Below are positions 19,587 to 28,212 of a stretch of 64,000 nt of DNA, piece after piece. The notes under the pieces are model-generated. The model searched no databases. It saw only the letters and a list, made by a program, of their open reading frames with translations, and was not told the origin of the DNA. Source of the DNA: Acidobacteriota bacterium (GTDB lineage: Bacteria; Acidobacteriota; Blastocatellia; Pyrinomonadales; Pyrinomonadaceae); contig CP065003.1 of NCBI GenBank assembly GCA_016700175.1, positions 506,001-570,000 of the forward strand. Direction: 5' to 3'. A program made the translations under genes and the position numbers. Position 1 is the stretch's first letter, and each line of letters opens with the position of its first letter.

Positions 19587-20744
19587 TCAGTTTCCGGCGA
19601 GGGCGTTCGAAAGGTCTTCGATAAGCATATCCGCGCCTTCGAGGCCGATCGAAAGCCGGATCAGGTGTTTCGGGATCCCCTGCGGCCCGTAGTCGTCGTC
19701 GAACCCTGAGGCGGGGATCACGAGGCTTTCCGCGCCTCCCCAGCTGACGGCCTTTCCGAAGAGTCTTAAGCTGTCGACGATCGCGCAAAGCTCTTCGAAA
19801 TCCTCGACATCGAGAACCGCCGAGAACAACCCCGCGTAGCCGCGCATCTGGGTTTCGAACAGAACCCTTTCATTTACCGAAAGCGCGGGGTGGAGTACGC
19901 GCTTAACCTTCGGATGCTCCGCGAGAAAATGAGCTACGGCGAGGGCATCGGCCTCGTGCTGGCGCACCCTTGCGGGCATCGTCATAAGGCCGCGCAGAAA
20001 AAGCCAGGCGTTCTGCGGGGCGAGCGCTCCTCCGAAGAGCATATAGCCGCGGTAGAAGATCTTCTCCATCAGTTCGCGGCTCGTGACAACGGCGCCCCCG
20101 ACGGCATCGCTGTGGCCTCCCACGTACTTCGTAAGCGAGTGAACGGCGATGTCGATCCCCATCTCGAGGGGCTTCTGAAACAAAGGCGTCGAGACAGTAT
20201 TGTCGATGCAGGTCACGATGCCCCTTTCTTTCGCCGCTTTCGAGATCTCGCGAATTGGCGCGAGCCCGAAGGTCATCGATCCGGGACTCTCGAAATAGAT
20301 CAGCTTCGTGTTGTGTTCTATGAACTCCTCGAAGTTCCGTACGTCGTCTCCGTGGATCGCGGTGTGATCGATCCCGAAGCGGGCGAGCAGCTCGGCGAGT
20401 TGCAGCGTAGGGCCGTAAATGTTGTTGACGAACAGGACGTGATCGCCGCTTTCGAGCAGCGAAGCCAGCACGGAACTGATGGCGGCCATCCCGGAAGAGA
20501 AGCATTTGCAGGATTCGCCCCGTTCGAGAGCGGCGAGACGGTCCTCGAGCACCTTCACGGTCGGATTCGTGCCGCGCGAGTATATGTACTCCTCGTGCTC
20601 GCGTTTCAGACCTTCGAGCAGTTCCTTCGCCGAGCGCTTCCTGAACAGCGACGCCTGCGCGACCGGCGGAAGCATCGCGCCGTGCCGGTCCTCTAGTCCC
20701 TCGAGCGATCCGAGGCATATCAATACGTCCTGTTCTTCGATCAT
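19587..20744 (-). CDS. Cys/Met-metabolism PLP enzyme (cystathionine gamma-synthase/lyase-like)
   Basis: The 385-residue fold-type I PLP enzyme has the Schiff-base lysine in HSLTKYVGGHSDAVGG, the YSRGTNPTVKVLEDRLAALE segment and the FSSGMAAISSVL loop that binds the cofactor phosphate. It belongs to the MetB/MetC/MegL group. Which reaction it runs (cystathionine synthesis, beta- or gamma-elimination) cannot be settled from sequence. It leads a two-gene operon with the NhaC-type transporter. A TATACT box ends 10 nt before the ATG. Confidence 0.9.
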   Translation of the reverse strand: MIEEQDVLICLGSLEGLEDRHGAMLPPVAQASLFRKRSAKELLEGLKREHEEYIYSRGTNPTVKVLEDRLAALERGESCKCFSSGMAAISSVLASLLESGDHVLFVNNIYGPTLQLAELLARFGIDHTAIHGDDVRNFEEFIEHNTKLIYFESPGSMTFGLAPIREISKAAKERGIVTCIDNTVSTPLFQKPLEMGIDIAVHSLTKYVGGHSDAVGGAVVTSRELMEKIFYRGYMLFGGALAPQNAWLFLRGLMTMPARVRQHEADALAVAHFLAEHPKVKRVLHPALSVNERVLFETQMRGYAGLFSAVLDVEDFEELCAIVDSLRLFGKAVSWGGAESLVIPASGFDDDYGPQGIPKHLIRLSIGLEGADMLIEDLSNALAGN

Positions 20745-20754
20745 AAGACGGGAA

Positions 20755-20760
20755 AGTATA
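20755..20760 (-). promoter_or_regulatory. -10 box of the PLP-enzyme/NhaC operon
   Basis: On the minus strand TATACT ends 10 nt before the ATG at 20744, and no SD is present. The region further upstream is the heptamer array, which begins only 10 bp from this box. Confidence 0.45.
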
Positions 20761-20769
20761 ACTGTAAGG

Positions 20770-20943
<174 letters not shown>

Positions 20944-20958
<15 letters not shown>

Positions 20959-21453
20959 AAGTTTTCCGACCGCGTAGCGGTCATGTGCGTTTAGCCGTGG
21001 ACAAGCCCGAAGGGCGCAGTCCACGGTACGGGAGTCCCCCGTTATCCCCGCCGCGTTAGCGGCGGCACCGGACAGGAGACAGAAATCGGAACCCCGGAGC
21101 GCAAGCGACGGGCATAACGGAACACACGTGTGCCGCTTGCGGGCTTGCAGGCGCAGGCCCGCTCTTCGCCGCGGAGTGGCGACGGATGGTAGCCCCGGGT
21201 GAAGCCGAAGGCGAAACCCGGGGTAAGGCGGAAAACATTTCTCTAAGCCCCGAAGGGGCGGCACCAAGGGGAAGACAGGAGGCGGGAGACGGAGGTTTTC
21301 CGACCGCGTAGCGGTCATGTGCGTTTAGCCGTGGACAAGCCCGAAGGGCGCAGTCCACGGTACGGGAGTCCCCCGTTATCCCCGCCGCGTTAGCGGCGGC
21401 ACCGGGCAGGAGACAGAAATCGGAACCGGGAGCGCAAGCGACGGGCATAACGG
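20944..21453. repeat. Two about 177-bp direct repeats rich in REP-like hairpins
   Basis: 20944-21120 and 21278-21453 are near-identical, 333-334 bp apart. Each contains hairpins GACCGCGTAGCGGTC, GTGGAC...GTCCAC and CGCCGCGTTAGCGGCG. The segment between them adds CCCCGGGT...ACCCGGGG and GCCCCGAAGGGGC. No credible reading frame crosses the block. It forms the middle of the roughly 1.1-kb gene-free region between the PLP-enzyme gene and the EamA gene. Confidence 0.85.
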
Positions 21454-21523
21454 TACGCACGCGTCCCGGGTGCAATGTGCGAAGCGAAAATGTGCATTGA
21501 GGATTCGCCTGCCGGAGCGCGCT

Positions 21524-21552
21524 CAGACATCTAGCTCCTACGGAGCCGGAGG
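21524..21552. repeat. REP-like palindrome with CAGACAT word
   Basis: CAGACATCTAGCTCC leads into the palindrome GCTCCTACGGAGC (21534-21546). The same combination occurs twice, in both orientations, inside the element at 13469-13793. Confidence 0.7.
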
Positions 21553-21602
21553 TCCCGGGTGGGTCGCGATGCTATTAACATTGCGCCGATGGCGCGGGTC
21601 AA

Positions 21603-21825
21603 TGCTCACTGTTCACTGTACAATGGCCAATGATCATTGCCATTGACCGAAGACCGAAGACTGAAGACGGAAGACCGAAGACCGAAGACCGAAGACCGAA
21701 GACCGAAGACCGAAGACCGAAGACCGAAGACTGAAGACTGAAGACGGAAGACCGAAGACCGATGAACATTGACCGGTGACCGATGACCACTGACCGTTGA
21801 CCGATGGTCATTGTTCATTGTCAGG
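21603..21825. repeat. Heptamer array, TGACCGA/AGACCGA type
   Basis: About 32 units of 7 bp. The outer units are TGTTCAC, TGTACAA, TGATCAT, TGACCGA and TGTTCAT. The core is a homogeneous run of AGACCGA with AGACTGA and AGACGGA variants. One unit (21638-21643) has lost a base. The array ends 4 bp before a TATCAT box (21829-21834) that may be the -10 of the EamA gene. Confidence 0.9.
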
Positions 21826-21869
21826 TGCTATCATCTCCCTTCGATTCCAAGGCTTGGGGCGGCTCGCGT

Positions 21870-22769
21870 TTGAACTCTCCTGATAAATCCCGGACAGACA
21901 TCCTGGCGCACGGCATCGCGCAGATGTTCCTCTCGACCCTTTCGTTCGCGCTCGCGAACGTGTTCGTCAAAGAGGTCGCGCACCTTCCGGTGATGGAGAT
22001 CGTCTTCTTCAGGTGCCTCATAGCGGCTGCGTTCTGCGTTTACGGACTTCAGAGGGCCGGCGCGTCGTTCACAGGCACCCACAAGGTGCCTTTGGTCCTC
22101 CGGGGCGTGTTCGGCACTGTAGCCCTGACCTTCTTTTTTCTCACGATCCAGAACATACCGCTCGCGACGGCGATGGTCATCCAGTACCTGTCGCCGATCT
22201 TTACCGCCGTCATTGCCATTTTCTACCTGAAAGAGAAGGTAAAGCCGCTGCAATGGGCCTTCTACGCGATCGCGTTTTCGGGCGTGCTTCTTATCGGCCG
22301 GGTCGATGCCCGCGTGTCGTTCCTGTTCGTGGGCCTCGGCATCCTTTCGGCGGCGGGTTCCGGCGCGGCGTACAACCTTGTCAGAAGGCTGAGGGATGTC
22401 GAGCATCCCTTGACGATAATCCTCTATTTCCAGGTGGTCGGGATCATCGCCGGCGCTATATCGATACCGTTCGCCTGGACGACGCCCGCCGGATGGGACT
22501 GGTTCAATCTGCTTCTGATCGGCGTTTTTTCTCAGCTGGGCCAGGTGTTCCTGACCAACGCATTCAGCCGCGAGAAGGCGGCGAGCGTCGCGATCGTGGT
22601 TTACACGGGTCTTGTTTACGGGATCGCGATCGGCTGGATCGTATACGGCGAGGTCCAAACGATATGGTCTCTGTTCGGTATGCTTCTGGTGGTCGCGGGA
22701 GTGGTCGCGAGCGTTTTGTATGTACGGAAGGTAAAGAGGATCGAGGAGATCGAATCGACCGTGGCATAA
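21870..22769 (+). CDS. EamA (DMT) family transporter
   Basis: The protein has ten predicted membrane helices in two EamA repeats; the second follows FSGVLLIGRVDARVSFLFVG. Members export amino acids, nucleotides or other metabolites; the substrate is unknown. I prefer the TTG at 21870 (NSPDKSRTDILAHGIAQMFLSTLSFALANVF), because an in-frame ATG at 21804 lies inside the heptamer array and upstream of the likely -10 box. An ATG at 21924 is a shorter alternative. Confidence 0.82.
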   Translation: MNSPDKSRTDILAHGIAQMFLSTLSFALANVFVKEVAHLPVMEIVFFRCLIAAAFCVYGLQRAGASFTGTHKVPLVLRGVFGTVALTFFFLTIQNIPLATAMVIQYLSPIFTAVIAIFYLKEKVKPLQWAFYAIAFSGVLLIGRVDARVSFLFVGLGILSAAGSGAAYNLVRRLRDVEHPLTIILYFQVVGIIAGAISIPFAWTTPAGWDWFNLLLIGVFSQLGQVFLTNAFSREKAASVAIVVYTGLVYGIAIGWIVYGEVQTIWSLFGMLLVVAGVVASVLYVRKVKRIEEIESTVA

Positions 22770-22859
22770 AAGAGAAGGAACAGGGATGAAGGGGATGAAG
22801 GAGATGTGGTGCCCGATAGGAAGCGGAGAGCTTTCTCTCTAACCGATCTGTGTGAATCT

Positions 22860-22904
22860 CCTCCATCTGTGGCTAACCCACCTTCACCTCCATCTGTGGC
22901 TAAC
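22860..22904. repeat. Short direct repeat, two copies
   Basis: CCTCCATCTGTGGCTAAC occurs at 22860-22877 and again at 22887-22904 in the 161-bp gap before the CoA-binding gene. Earlier in the gap GGATGAAGG is repeated. Neither looks like a regulatory site. Confidence 0.7.
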
Positions 22905-22930
22905 TCTCACCGAATGTTAGGATTGAAGAA

Positions 22931-23335
22931 ATGAACGAACCGGAGACCATCAAGCGGATACTTGAAGAATGCCGGACGATCGCCGTCATAGGCCTCTCGT
23001 CCGATCCGCGCAGGCCCTCGAACGGGGTCGCGGCGTATATGCAGAAGACCGGATACAGGGTGATCCCGGTCAATCCGAATGAGACCGAGGTCCTGGGCCA
23101 AAAAGCGTACCCGCACCTTTCGGAAGTGCCTGATGAGGTCGATCTCGTGAACATCTTCCGGCGCTCGGACAAAGCCGGCGAAGGCGTCGACGATGCGATC
23201 GAGCGCGGAGTAAAGGCAGTCTGGATGCAGGAAGGCGTCATCGACAGTTCTGCCGCGGCCAGGGCAGAGGCCGCGGGCCTTCTAGTAGTGATGGACCGCT
23301 GCTGGCTCAAGGAAAAGTATCGATATGCAGGCTGA
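22931..23335 (+). CDS. CoA-binding domain protein (YccU-like)
   Basis: The 134-residue protein is a single Rossmann-type CoA-binding domain: IAVIGLSSDPRRPSNGVAAYMQKTGYRVIPVNPN, then VDLVNIFRRSDKAGEGVDDAI and VWMQEGV. It matches the YccU group of small cytoplasmic proteins, whose in vivo role is not defined. Its 3' end overlaps moaB by 11 nt, so the two are translated together. Confidence 0.9.
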   Translation: MNEPETIKRILEECRTIAVIGLSSDPRRPSNGVAAYMQKTGYRVIPVNPNETEVLGQKAYPHLSEVPDEVDLVNIFRRSDKAGEGVDDAIERGVKAVWMQEGVIDSSAAARAEAAGLLVVMDRCWLKEKYRYAG

Positions 23336-23813
23336 CGGAAAGATAATCGCGGCGGTGGTCACGGTGAGCGACACGCGCACGCTTGCGAGCGACACTTCAG
23401 GCGAGCGCCTTTCGGAGCTGCTGAAAGAATTCGGCGCGCTGATCGTCGAACGGCAGATAGTCAACGACGATTACGAGAATCTCCGCAACACGCTCTTTGC
23501 TCTCACCGAAAGGGAAGACATCAACCTTATACTCACGACGGGCGGAACGGGCCTCGCCGAAAGGGACAACACTCCCGAGGCGACGAATTCGATAATCGAA
23601 AAGGAAGCGCCCGGCATCGCGGAAGCGATCCGGGCGGAAAGTCTGAAGATCACGCCGACGGCGATGTTGTCACGAGGCACGGCCGGGGTCCGAAACGGAA
23701 CGCTTATCGTGAACCTTCCCGGCTCTGAGAAGGGCGTAGCCGAAACGTTCGAGATCATACGCCCCGTTCTCCGCCACGCCGTCGACCTCGTCTCGGGCAG
23801 GACCGAACATTAG
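23325..23813 (+). CDS. moaB: Molybdenum cofactor biosynthesis protein MoaB
   Basis: The 162-residue MogA/MoaB-fold protein contains VVTVSDTRTLASDTSG at the N-terminus and the molybdopterin-binding loop LILTTGGTGLAERDNTPEA. It also has SRGTAGVRNGTLIVNLPGSEKGV near the end. It adenylylates molybdopterin before metal insertion. No other moa or moe genes are present. The stop codon overlaps the stop of the convergent S10 peptidase gene. Confidence 0.93.
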   Translation: MQADGKIIAAVVTVSDTRTLASDTSGERLSELLKEFGALIVERQIVNDDYENLRNTLFALTEREDINLILTTGGTGLAERDNTPEATNSIIEKEAPGIAEAIRAESLKITPTAMLSRGTAGVRNGTLIVNLPGSEKGVAETFEIIRPVLRHAVDLVSGRTEH

Positions 23814-25333
23814 TTCGAGCCGCTGATAAACGCCGCCGCGTCCCGCTTCAGGACCCGAAGCGAGTTCTCCTCGATGTACATCATGTGCCCCGCCTCGTAG
23901 TACTTCGTCGAAATGTTCTTTCGAAGCTCGGGATCGAGGTTCATGTTTGCGACCGTGTATTCCGTGGCGAAGTACGGGGTCGCCATGTCGTAGTAGCCGG
24001 ACGCGATGAAGACTTTCATGAAGGGATTCTTCTGCAGAGCTTCGCGCAGAGCGCCGCTGGTATCTGCGTAGCCGTTGTTGACGTTCCAGTCCCAGCGTCC
24101 GACGCCGCCTCCGAGAATGTAATACTCCAGGTCCGATTCGAAGCCCAGCTCGCGCCGCACGTAATCGTTCAGCGTCGCCGTGTAAGGAGGCCGGATGGCA
24201 GTCATCGAAGGGTCGAAATCCGTTCCGTCACCCGCCGGCTCCTTGTCTATTCCGGTGAACCGGCTGTCGAGCCTCCCGACGCTCCTCTTCTCGTTCCTCA
24301 GAAGCTCCTTCAAAAACTCGCCGAGTTCGATACGCATATTGTTGCGGTCCACGAACTGTGTGCTCAGCCCTGTGAAGCGGCTGATCTCGTTCACCAGCGC
24401 GGTCCGTTCTGAAGCGCTCAGATTCGAGGCCCGCAGAAGCCCGGGCGCGAGACGGTCCATCGCGAACCGCTCCGATTCCCGGAGAACTTCTTCAAGCGGT
24501 CTCGACTGAAGATCGCTCCCAAGTTTCTTGTGATACCAGGCAGTCGACGTGTACGAGGGTAGTATCAGCACGAGCGGAAGATCGTTGCCGTCGGCGAATC
24601 GAACCGACTGGAAGTTCATCACCGAAGAGACCAGAAGGATCCCGTTGAATGCGATGCCTTTTTCGACCAGGTATCCGGAAAGCCCGCTCGCCCGGGTCGT
24701 GCCGTAGCTTTCGCCGACAAGATATAGAGGCGAGAGCCATCGGTTGTTCCTGACCAGGTAGAGCCTTATAAACTCGCCGACCGACGCGATGTCGCCGTTA
24801 AGAGAGAAGAACTTCTGCTCCTTCGGATCTTCCGCACGGCTGAAGCCTGTCCCGACGGGATCGATAAAGACCAGGTCGGTTTCGGTCAGCCAGGTGTGCT
24901 CGTTGTCCACGAGCTCGTACGGCGGCGGAGGCATAAAGCCGTTGGCCTGCATCTTCACGCGCTTAGGGCCAAGGGCTCCCAGATGAAGCCACACAGAGGC
25001 CGACCCCGGTCCGCCGTTGAAAGAGAACATAAGAGGCCTTTTCGCGTCTGCGCCGTCGCGCGTGTAAGCCATATAGAACATACGCGCCTCGAGCTTTCCG
25101 TCGCGGTCGCGGATCGGCATATATCCCGTCGTCACGGTGTAACCGAGCGTCTGACCGCCGACGCGGATCGAGTGCTTCGTGACGACCGGATCGGGAAGCG
25201 GGGCGGGCTCTTTTGCGGCGGATTCCTGCCGATTCTGGGCAGGCGCGGCCGTCGCGAGGATCAGGCAAATTGCGATCATAAAGATCGTGATTCCGAGGTT
25301 CTTTCTGGATGAAACCAATGCAGAGATTCTCAT
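23810..25333 (-). CDS. S10 family serine carboxypeptidase, exported
   Basis: The 507-residue protein has a signal peptide (about 1-33) and a complete S10 peptidase domain. The oxyanion/substrate segment is FNGGPGSASVWLHLG, the nucleophile is in LVGESYGTTRASG, and the Asp and His lie in ASGYYDMATPYF and YEAGHMMYIEE. It would remove C-terminal residues from peptides in the periplasm or outside, consistent with peptide scavenging. It converges on moaB with overlapping stops. Start at the first ATG. Confidence 0.93.
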   Translation of the reverse strand: MRISALVSSRKNLGITIFMIAICLILATAAPAQNRQESAAKEPAPLPDPVVTKHSIRVGGQTLGYTVTTGYMPIRDRDGKLEARMFYMAYTRDGADAKRPLMFSFNGGPGSASVWLHLGALGPKRVKMQANGFMPPPPYELVDNEHTWLTETDLVFIDPVGTGFSRAEDPKEQKFFSLNGDIASVGEFIRLYLVRNNRWLSPLYLVGESYGTTRASGLSGYLVEKGIAFNGILLVSSVMNFQSVRFADGNDLPLVLILPSYTSTAWYHKKLGSDLQSRPLEEVLRESERFAMDRLAPGLLRASNLSASERTALVNEISRFTGLSTQFVDRNNMRIELGEFLKELLRNEKRSVGRLDSRFTGIDKEPAGDGTDFDPSMTAIRPPYTATLNDYVRRELGFESDLEYYILGGGVGRWDWNVNNGYADTSGALREALQKNPFMKVFIASGYYDMATPYFATEYTVANMNLDPELRKNISTKYYEAGHMMYIEENSLRVLKRDAAAFISGSN

Positions 25334-25458
25334 AGCGCTTTCTAGTGCTTGTTGGAAGGGTACGTCATAAGTGTCATTTCGGACTCAACTGAACAAATGC
25401 CCGCGACAGTTTTCCCGCAAAAACATCGGTTGCGCCCCGCTTCAGCCGGCACAAATCC

Positions 25459-25515
25459 GGGGCTGAAGCCCCTTTCGGCAGTTGTGAAGCCTGTTACCCT
25501 CCGCTAAAGCGAGGG
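25459..25515. repeat. Two REP-like hairpins downstream of the amidohydrolase genes
   Basis: GGGGCTGAAGCCCC (25459-25472) and CCCTCCGCTAAAGCGAGGG (25497-25515) lie in the 208-bp gap between the S10 start and the amidohydrolase stop. They could end transcription of the minus-strand amidohydrolase operon, although no clear T-run follows on that strand. Confidence 0.5.
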
Positions 25516-25541
25516 GCAACTCATAATTTCCGCCAAGGCGA

Positions 25542-26828
25542 TCACCGGGTGATCTCGCTGACCATCACGCCATTGATCATCGTTCCCGTGCAATGCGTCG
25601 CGTATTCGAACGGGTCCCCGTCGTACATCGCGAGATCGGCGTCCTTGCCGACCTTGATCGATCCGATCTTGGAGTCCATACCGAGTATCTTCGCGGCGTC
25701 GATCGTGATCGTCGCCAGCGCCTGCTCGAATGTCAGTCCGTACGCGACAAGAGCGCCCGCTTCGAAAAGAACCACGCGGGTCTTCGGCACATACGTCTCG
25801 TATCCGCTCTGGAGAGCGAACGGGATTCCCGCGTCGCGCAGTTTTTTGGCCGTCGCCATCGACAGGTTCTCGGTTTCGCCGCCGGCGCGGTACATCGTCG
25901 GGTGCAGGATAACGGGAAACCCGGATGCCTTGATCTCGTCGAGGACCATATGGGCTTCCGAGGCTCCGTCCAGAACGATGTCGATGCCGAACTCGTCCGC
26001 GATTCGAAGCGCGGTCATGATGTCCCGCGAAGTATGCGCGGTCACAAGAAGCGGGATCTCCTTATCGATCACCTTCTTCAGCATCTCGAGCTTCAGATCG
26101 CGCGGCGCGTCTTCCTTCTTGCCGTAGCTCGAAGCCTTGATCAGGATCTCGCGGAGCATCGCCGCCTGCTTGGCGCTCGTGCCGGGCGGTTTACCTCCGC
26201 TGTTCATCGCGCCCTGCCCGATCGTGACGGCGATCATCGCAAGCGGCCGCACGGTTGCCTCATCGACATTGTCACCCACCGTCTTCGCGATCATAGTCTG
26301 ACCGGAGATTAGCGCCGCCGGCGCGTGGCCCGTGTGGATGGTCGTAACACCGAGGCTTCTTACCCACTTAATAAGCTCTTCCCCGGCGTTGTATGCATCG
26401 ATCGCGCGAAGCTCGGGCTGGATGGGCGAGGATTCTTCGACCTGCATCTGGTCGTGCGGCTGGTTCATATAACCCGCGAGCCCGATCACGGTGTGCGCGT
26501 CGATCAGGCCCGGGGTCACGACCTTCGCGGTCACTACCTTGTAGCCTGAAGGAATTCGCACGCTCGAAGCAGGGCCTACCGCCTCGATCTTGCCGTTGTT
26601 CGTAAGGACGACGCCGTCCTTGATCGCCCTGCCGTCCATCGTGTAGATCGTCTCGCCGCGAACCGCTACTTGCGCAAGTGCGCCCGACGACAACGAAACG
26701 ATCAGCAGGAGACTGGTAAGGACCGCTTTGAACTTCGAGCCCGAGACTTTGAACCAGGAACCTGGAACATTGAACCCGTATCCCGACACTTTGAACTTTG
26801 AACCTGGAACCTGGAACTTTCTATTCAT
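25542..26828 (-). CDS. Amidohydrolase-family protein with lost metal ligands
   Basis: The 428-residue protein follows the fold of imidazolonepropionase-like amidohydrolases, including VTPGLIDAHTVIGLAG and the DADLAMYDGDPFEYATHCTGTMINGVMV ending. The first metal site is altered: the family HxH is HTV, and the terminal Asp region reads QSGYETYV where the neighbour has HTDDYITD. It is probably non-catalytic or changed in mechanism. The ATG at 26828 overlaps the end of the upstream paralogue by 8 nt. Residues 4-34 are seven-residue repeats encoded by a heptamer array, inserted before the hydrophobic signal core (AVLTSLLLIVSLSSGALAQ). Confidence 0.85.
   Translation of the reverse strand: MNRKFQVPGSKFKVSGYGFNVPGSWFKVSGSKFKAVLTSLLLIVSLSSGALAQVAVRGETIYTMDGRAIKDGVVLTNNGKIEAVGPASSVRIPSGYKVVTAKVVTPGLIDAHTVIGLAGYMNQPHDQMQVEESSPIQPELRAIDAYNAGEELIKWVRSLGVTTIHTGHAPAALISGQTMIAKTVGDNVDEATVRPLAMIAVTIGQGAMNSGGKPPGTSAKQAAMLREILIKASSYGKKEDAPRDLKLEMLKKVIDKEIPLLVTAHTSRDIMTALRIADEFGIDIVLDGASEAHMVLDEIKASGFPVILHPTMYRAGGETENLSMATAKKLRDAGIPFALQSGYETYVPKTRVVLFEAGALVAYGLTFEQALATITIDAAKILGMDSKIGSIKVGKDADLAMYDGDPFEYATHCTGTMINGVMVSEITR
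26731..26821. repeat. Heptamer array inside a signal-peptide coding region
   Basis: Thirteen contiguous 7-bp units (AACTTCG, AGCCCGA, GACTTTG, AACCAGG, AACCTGG, AACATTG and similar) fill 26731-26821. Because 21 bp equals seven codons, the encoded peptide has a seven-residue period (KFQVPGS, KFKVSGY, GFNVPGS, WFKVSGS). Confidence 0.9.
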
Positions 26829-28143
26829 ACTGCCCTCCCACGTCGCCGTCGAAGCAATCGATATGGACAAGGCGGTCGTTCGTCGCACCGTAACCGCCGA
26901 CCGCGACCAGGTAGTCTTCGGCGGTGCTTCGGTCAAAGACCTTCCCGCCGTCCACCCAGGTCTGGAGAACGTTCGTGTAGACGCTCAAAGGATCGCCGGA
27001 CAGGATGATGAAATCGGCATCCTTGCCTGCCTCCAGCGAGCCGATACGGTCTTCCAGGTCGAGCATCTTGGCGCCGGCCATCGTCAATCCGTACAGCGCG
27101 GCGTCGCGGCCCATTCCGGCGCGAACCGCGAATCCCGCCTGCCGAAGAAAGAACCTCGAATCGGTGATGTAATCGTCCGTATGGAATCCAACCACGGCGC
27201 CAGCCTTCTCAAGCGCGGCCCCGTTGACCCAGCGTATGTCCATCGTTTCGAGCTTTCCGCCCGGCGCGTCGACGAGTATGAGCGAAGACGGGACACCCGC
27301 AGCCGCGATCTCGTCGGCGACCTTCCACGCTTCCGAAACGTGGTGAAGCACGAGCCGGAAGCCGAATTCCTTCTGCAACCTCAGGACGGTCAGGATGTCG
27401 TCGTGGCGGTGCGTGTGATGATGGACGACCCGCTTGCCGTCGAGCACCTCAACCAGCGTCTCGAGACCCAGATCGCGCGGGGGCATCTTCGACTCGTCGT
27501 CTCCCGCCTTTTCGATCTTTGCCTTGTATTCCTGTGCTTTAATGAATCTCTCGCGGACGAGCGCGGCGGATTTCGCGCGCGTTCCGGGCCAGCTTCCCGA
27601 ACTGCGTATGCTGTTCGTCCCGTTAGCGAACTTTATCCCGCCCATGTAATCGCCGTCGGCGTCGAAGATGAGAACGTCGTCGATCTTGTTTGCGCCGTCG
27701 CGGAGCTTGACGTAGAGCGTCTGACCGCTGTCGAGATGGCCGGAGCCGGGCATTATGTTCGCGACGGTGATCCCGCCGGACTGCGCCCTCTGAAATCCGG
27801 ATGAACGGACGTTTATGGAATCCAGCGTACGGACCTCCGGCTGGATAGGTCCGGAACCGTCGGCTCCTGCGACTTCGCCTATGTGGCTGTGGGTATCGAC
27901 GAGGCCCGGCATTATGACCTTGCCCTTCACATCGACAATGATCGTGTCAGCTGTGAAGACCCGGCCCGTGGCGTCGCCGATCTCGACGATCTTGCCTTTA
28001 TGGATCAGGAGATAGCCGTTCTCTATCGGCTGCCCGACGATCGGGATGATCTTCGCGCCGACGAAAGCCGTTCTCATTTCCTGGGCTATCGCTGTGGCCG
28101 CCAACAGGACGAGAACGGAAAGAACACACAGGTACCTTTTCAT
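26821..28143 (-). CDS. Exported amidohydrolase (imidazolonepropionase-like)
   Basis: The 440-residue protein has a signal peptide (about 1-20) and a metal-dependent amidohydrolase domain. It keeps the metal-binding HxH (GLVDTHSHIGE), a histidine-rich strand (VVHHHTHRHDD), LVLHHVSEAW and the final Asp region (FHTDDYITD). It would hydrolyse cyclic amides, dipeptides or related bonds outside the cytoplasm; the substrate is not predictable. GAGGA precedes the ATG. It is the first gene of a pair with a degenerate paralogue, joined by an 8-nt overlap. Confidence 0.9.
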   Translation of the reverse strand: MKRYLCVLSVLVLLAATAIAQEMRTAFVGAKIIPIVGQPIENGYLLIHKGKIVEIGDATGRVFTADTIIVDVKGKVIMPGLVDTHSHIGEVAGADGSGPIQPEVRTLDSINVRSSGFQRAQSGGITVANIMPGSGHLDSGQTLYVKLRDGANKIDDVLIFDADGDYMGGIKFANGTNSIRSSGSWPGTRAKSAALVRERFIKAQEYKAKIEKAGDDESKMPPRDLGLETLVEVLDGKRVVHHHTHRHDDILTVLRLQKEFGFRLVLHHVSEAWKVADEIAAAGVPSSLILVDAPGGKLETMDIRWVNGAALEKAGAVVGFHTDDYITDSRFFLRQAGFAVRAGMGRDAALYGLTMAGAKMLDLEDRIGSLEAGKDADFIILSGDPLSVYTNVLQTWVDGGKVFDRSTAEDYLVAVGGYGATNDRLVHIDCFDGDVGGQYE

Positions 28144-28212
28144 TTCGGATTTCCTCGGAATGGTTTATGTGGCTGAGGTGCAACGATAAAGTGCAATTAA
28201 TTCGAATCGTTG

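Noticed and set aside
18130..19788. 552-residue frame overlapping NhaC in another phase
   Set aside because: Arg/Asp-rich shadow of the transporter with no membrane helices or motifs.
21599..21818. Two 70-residue minus-strand frames with LRSSVFG repeats
   Set aside because: They are overlapping frames of the TGACCGA/AGACCGA array and have no independent coding evidence.
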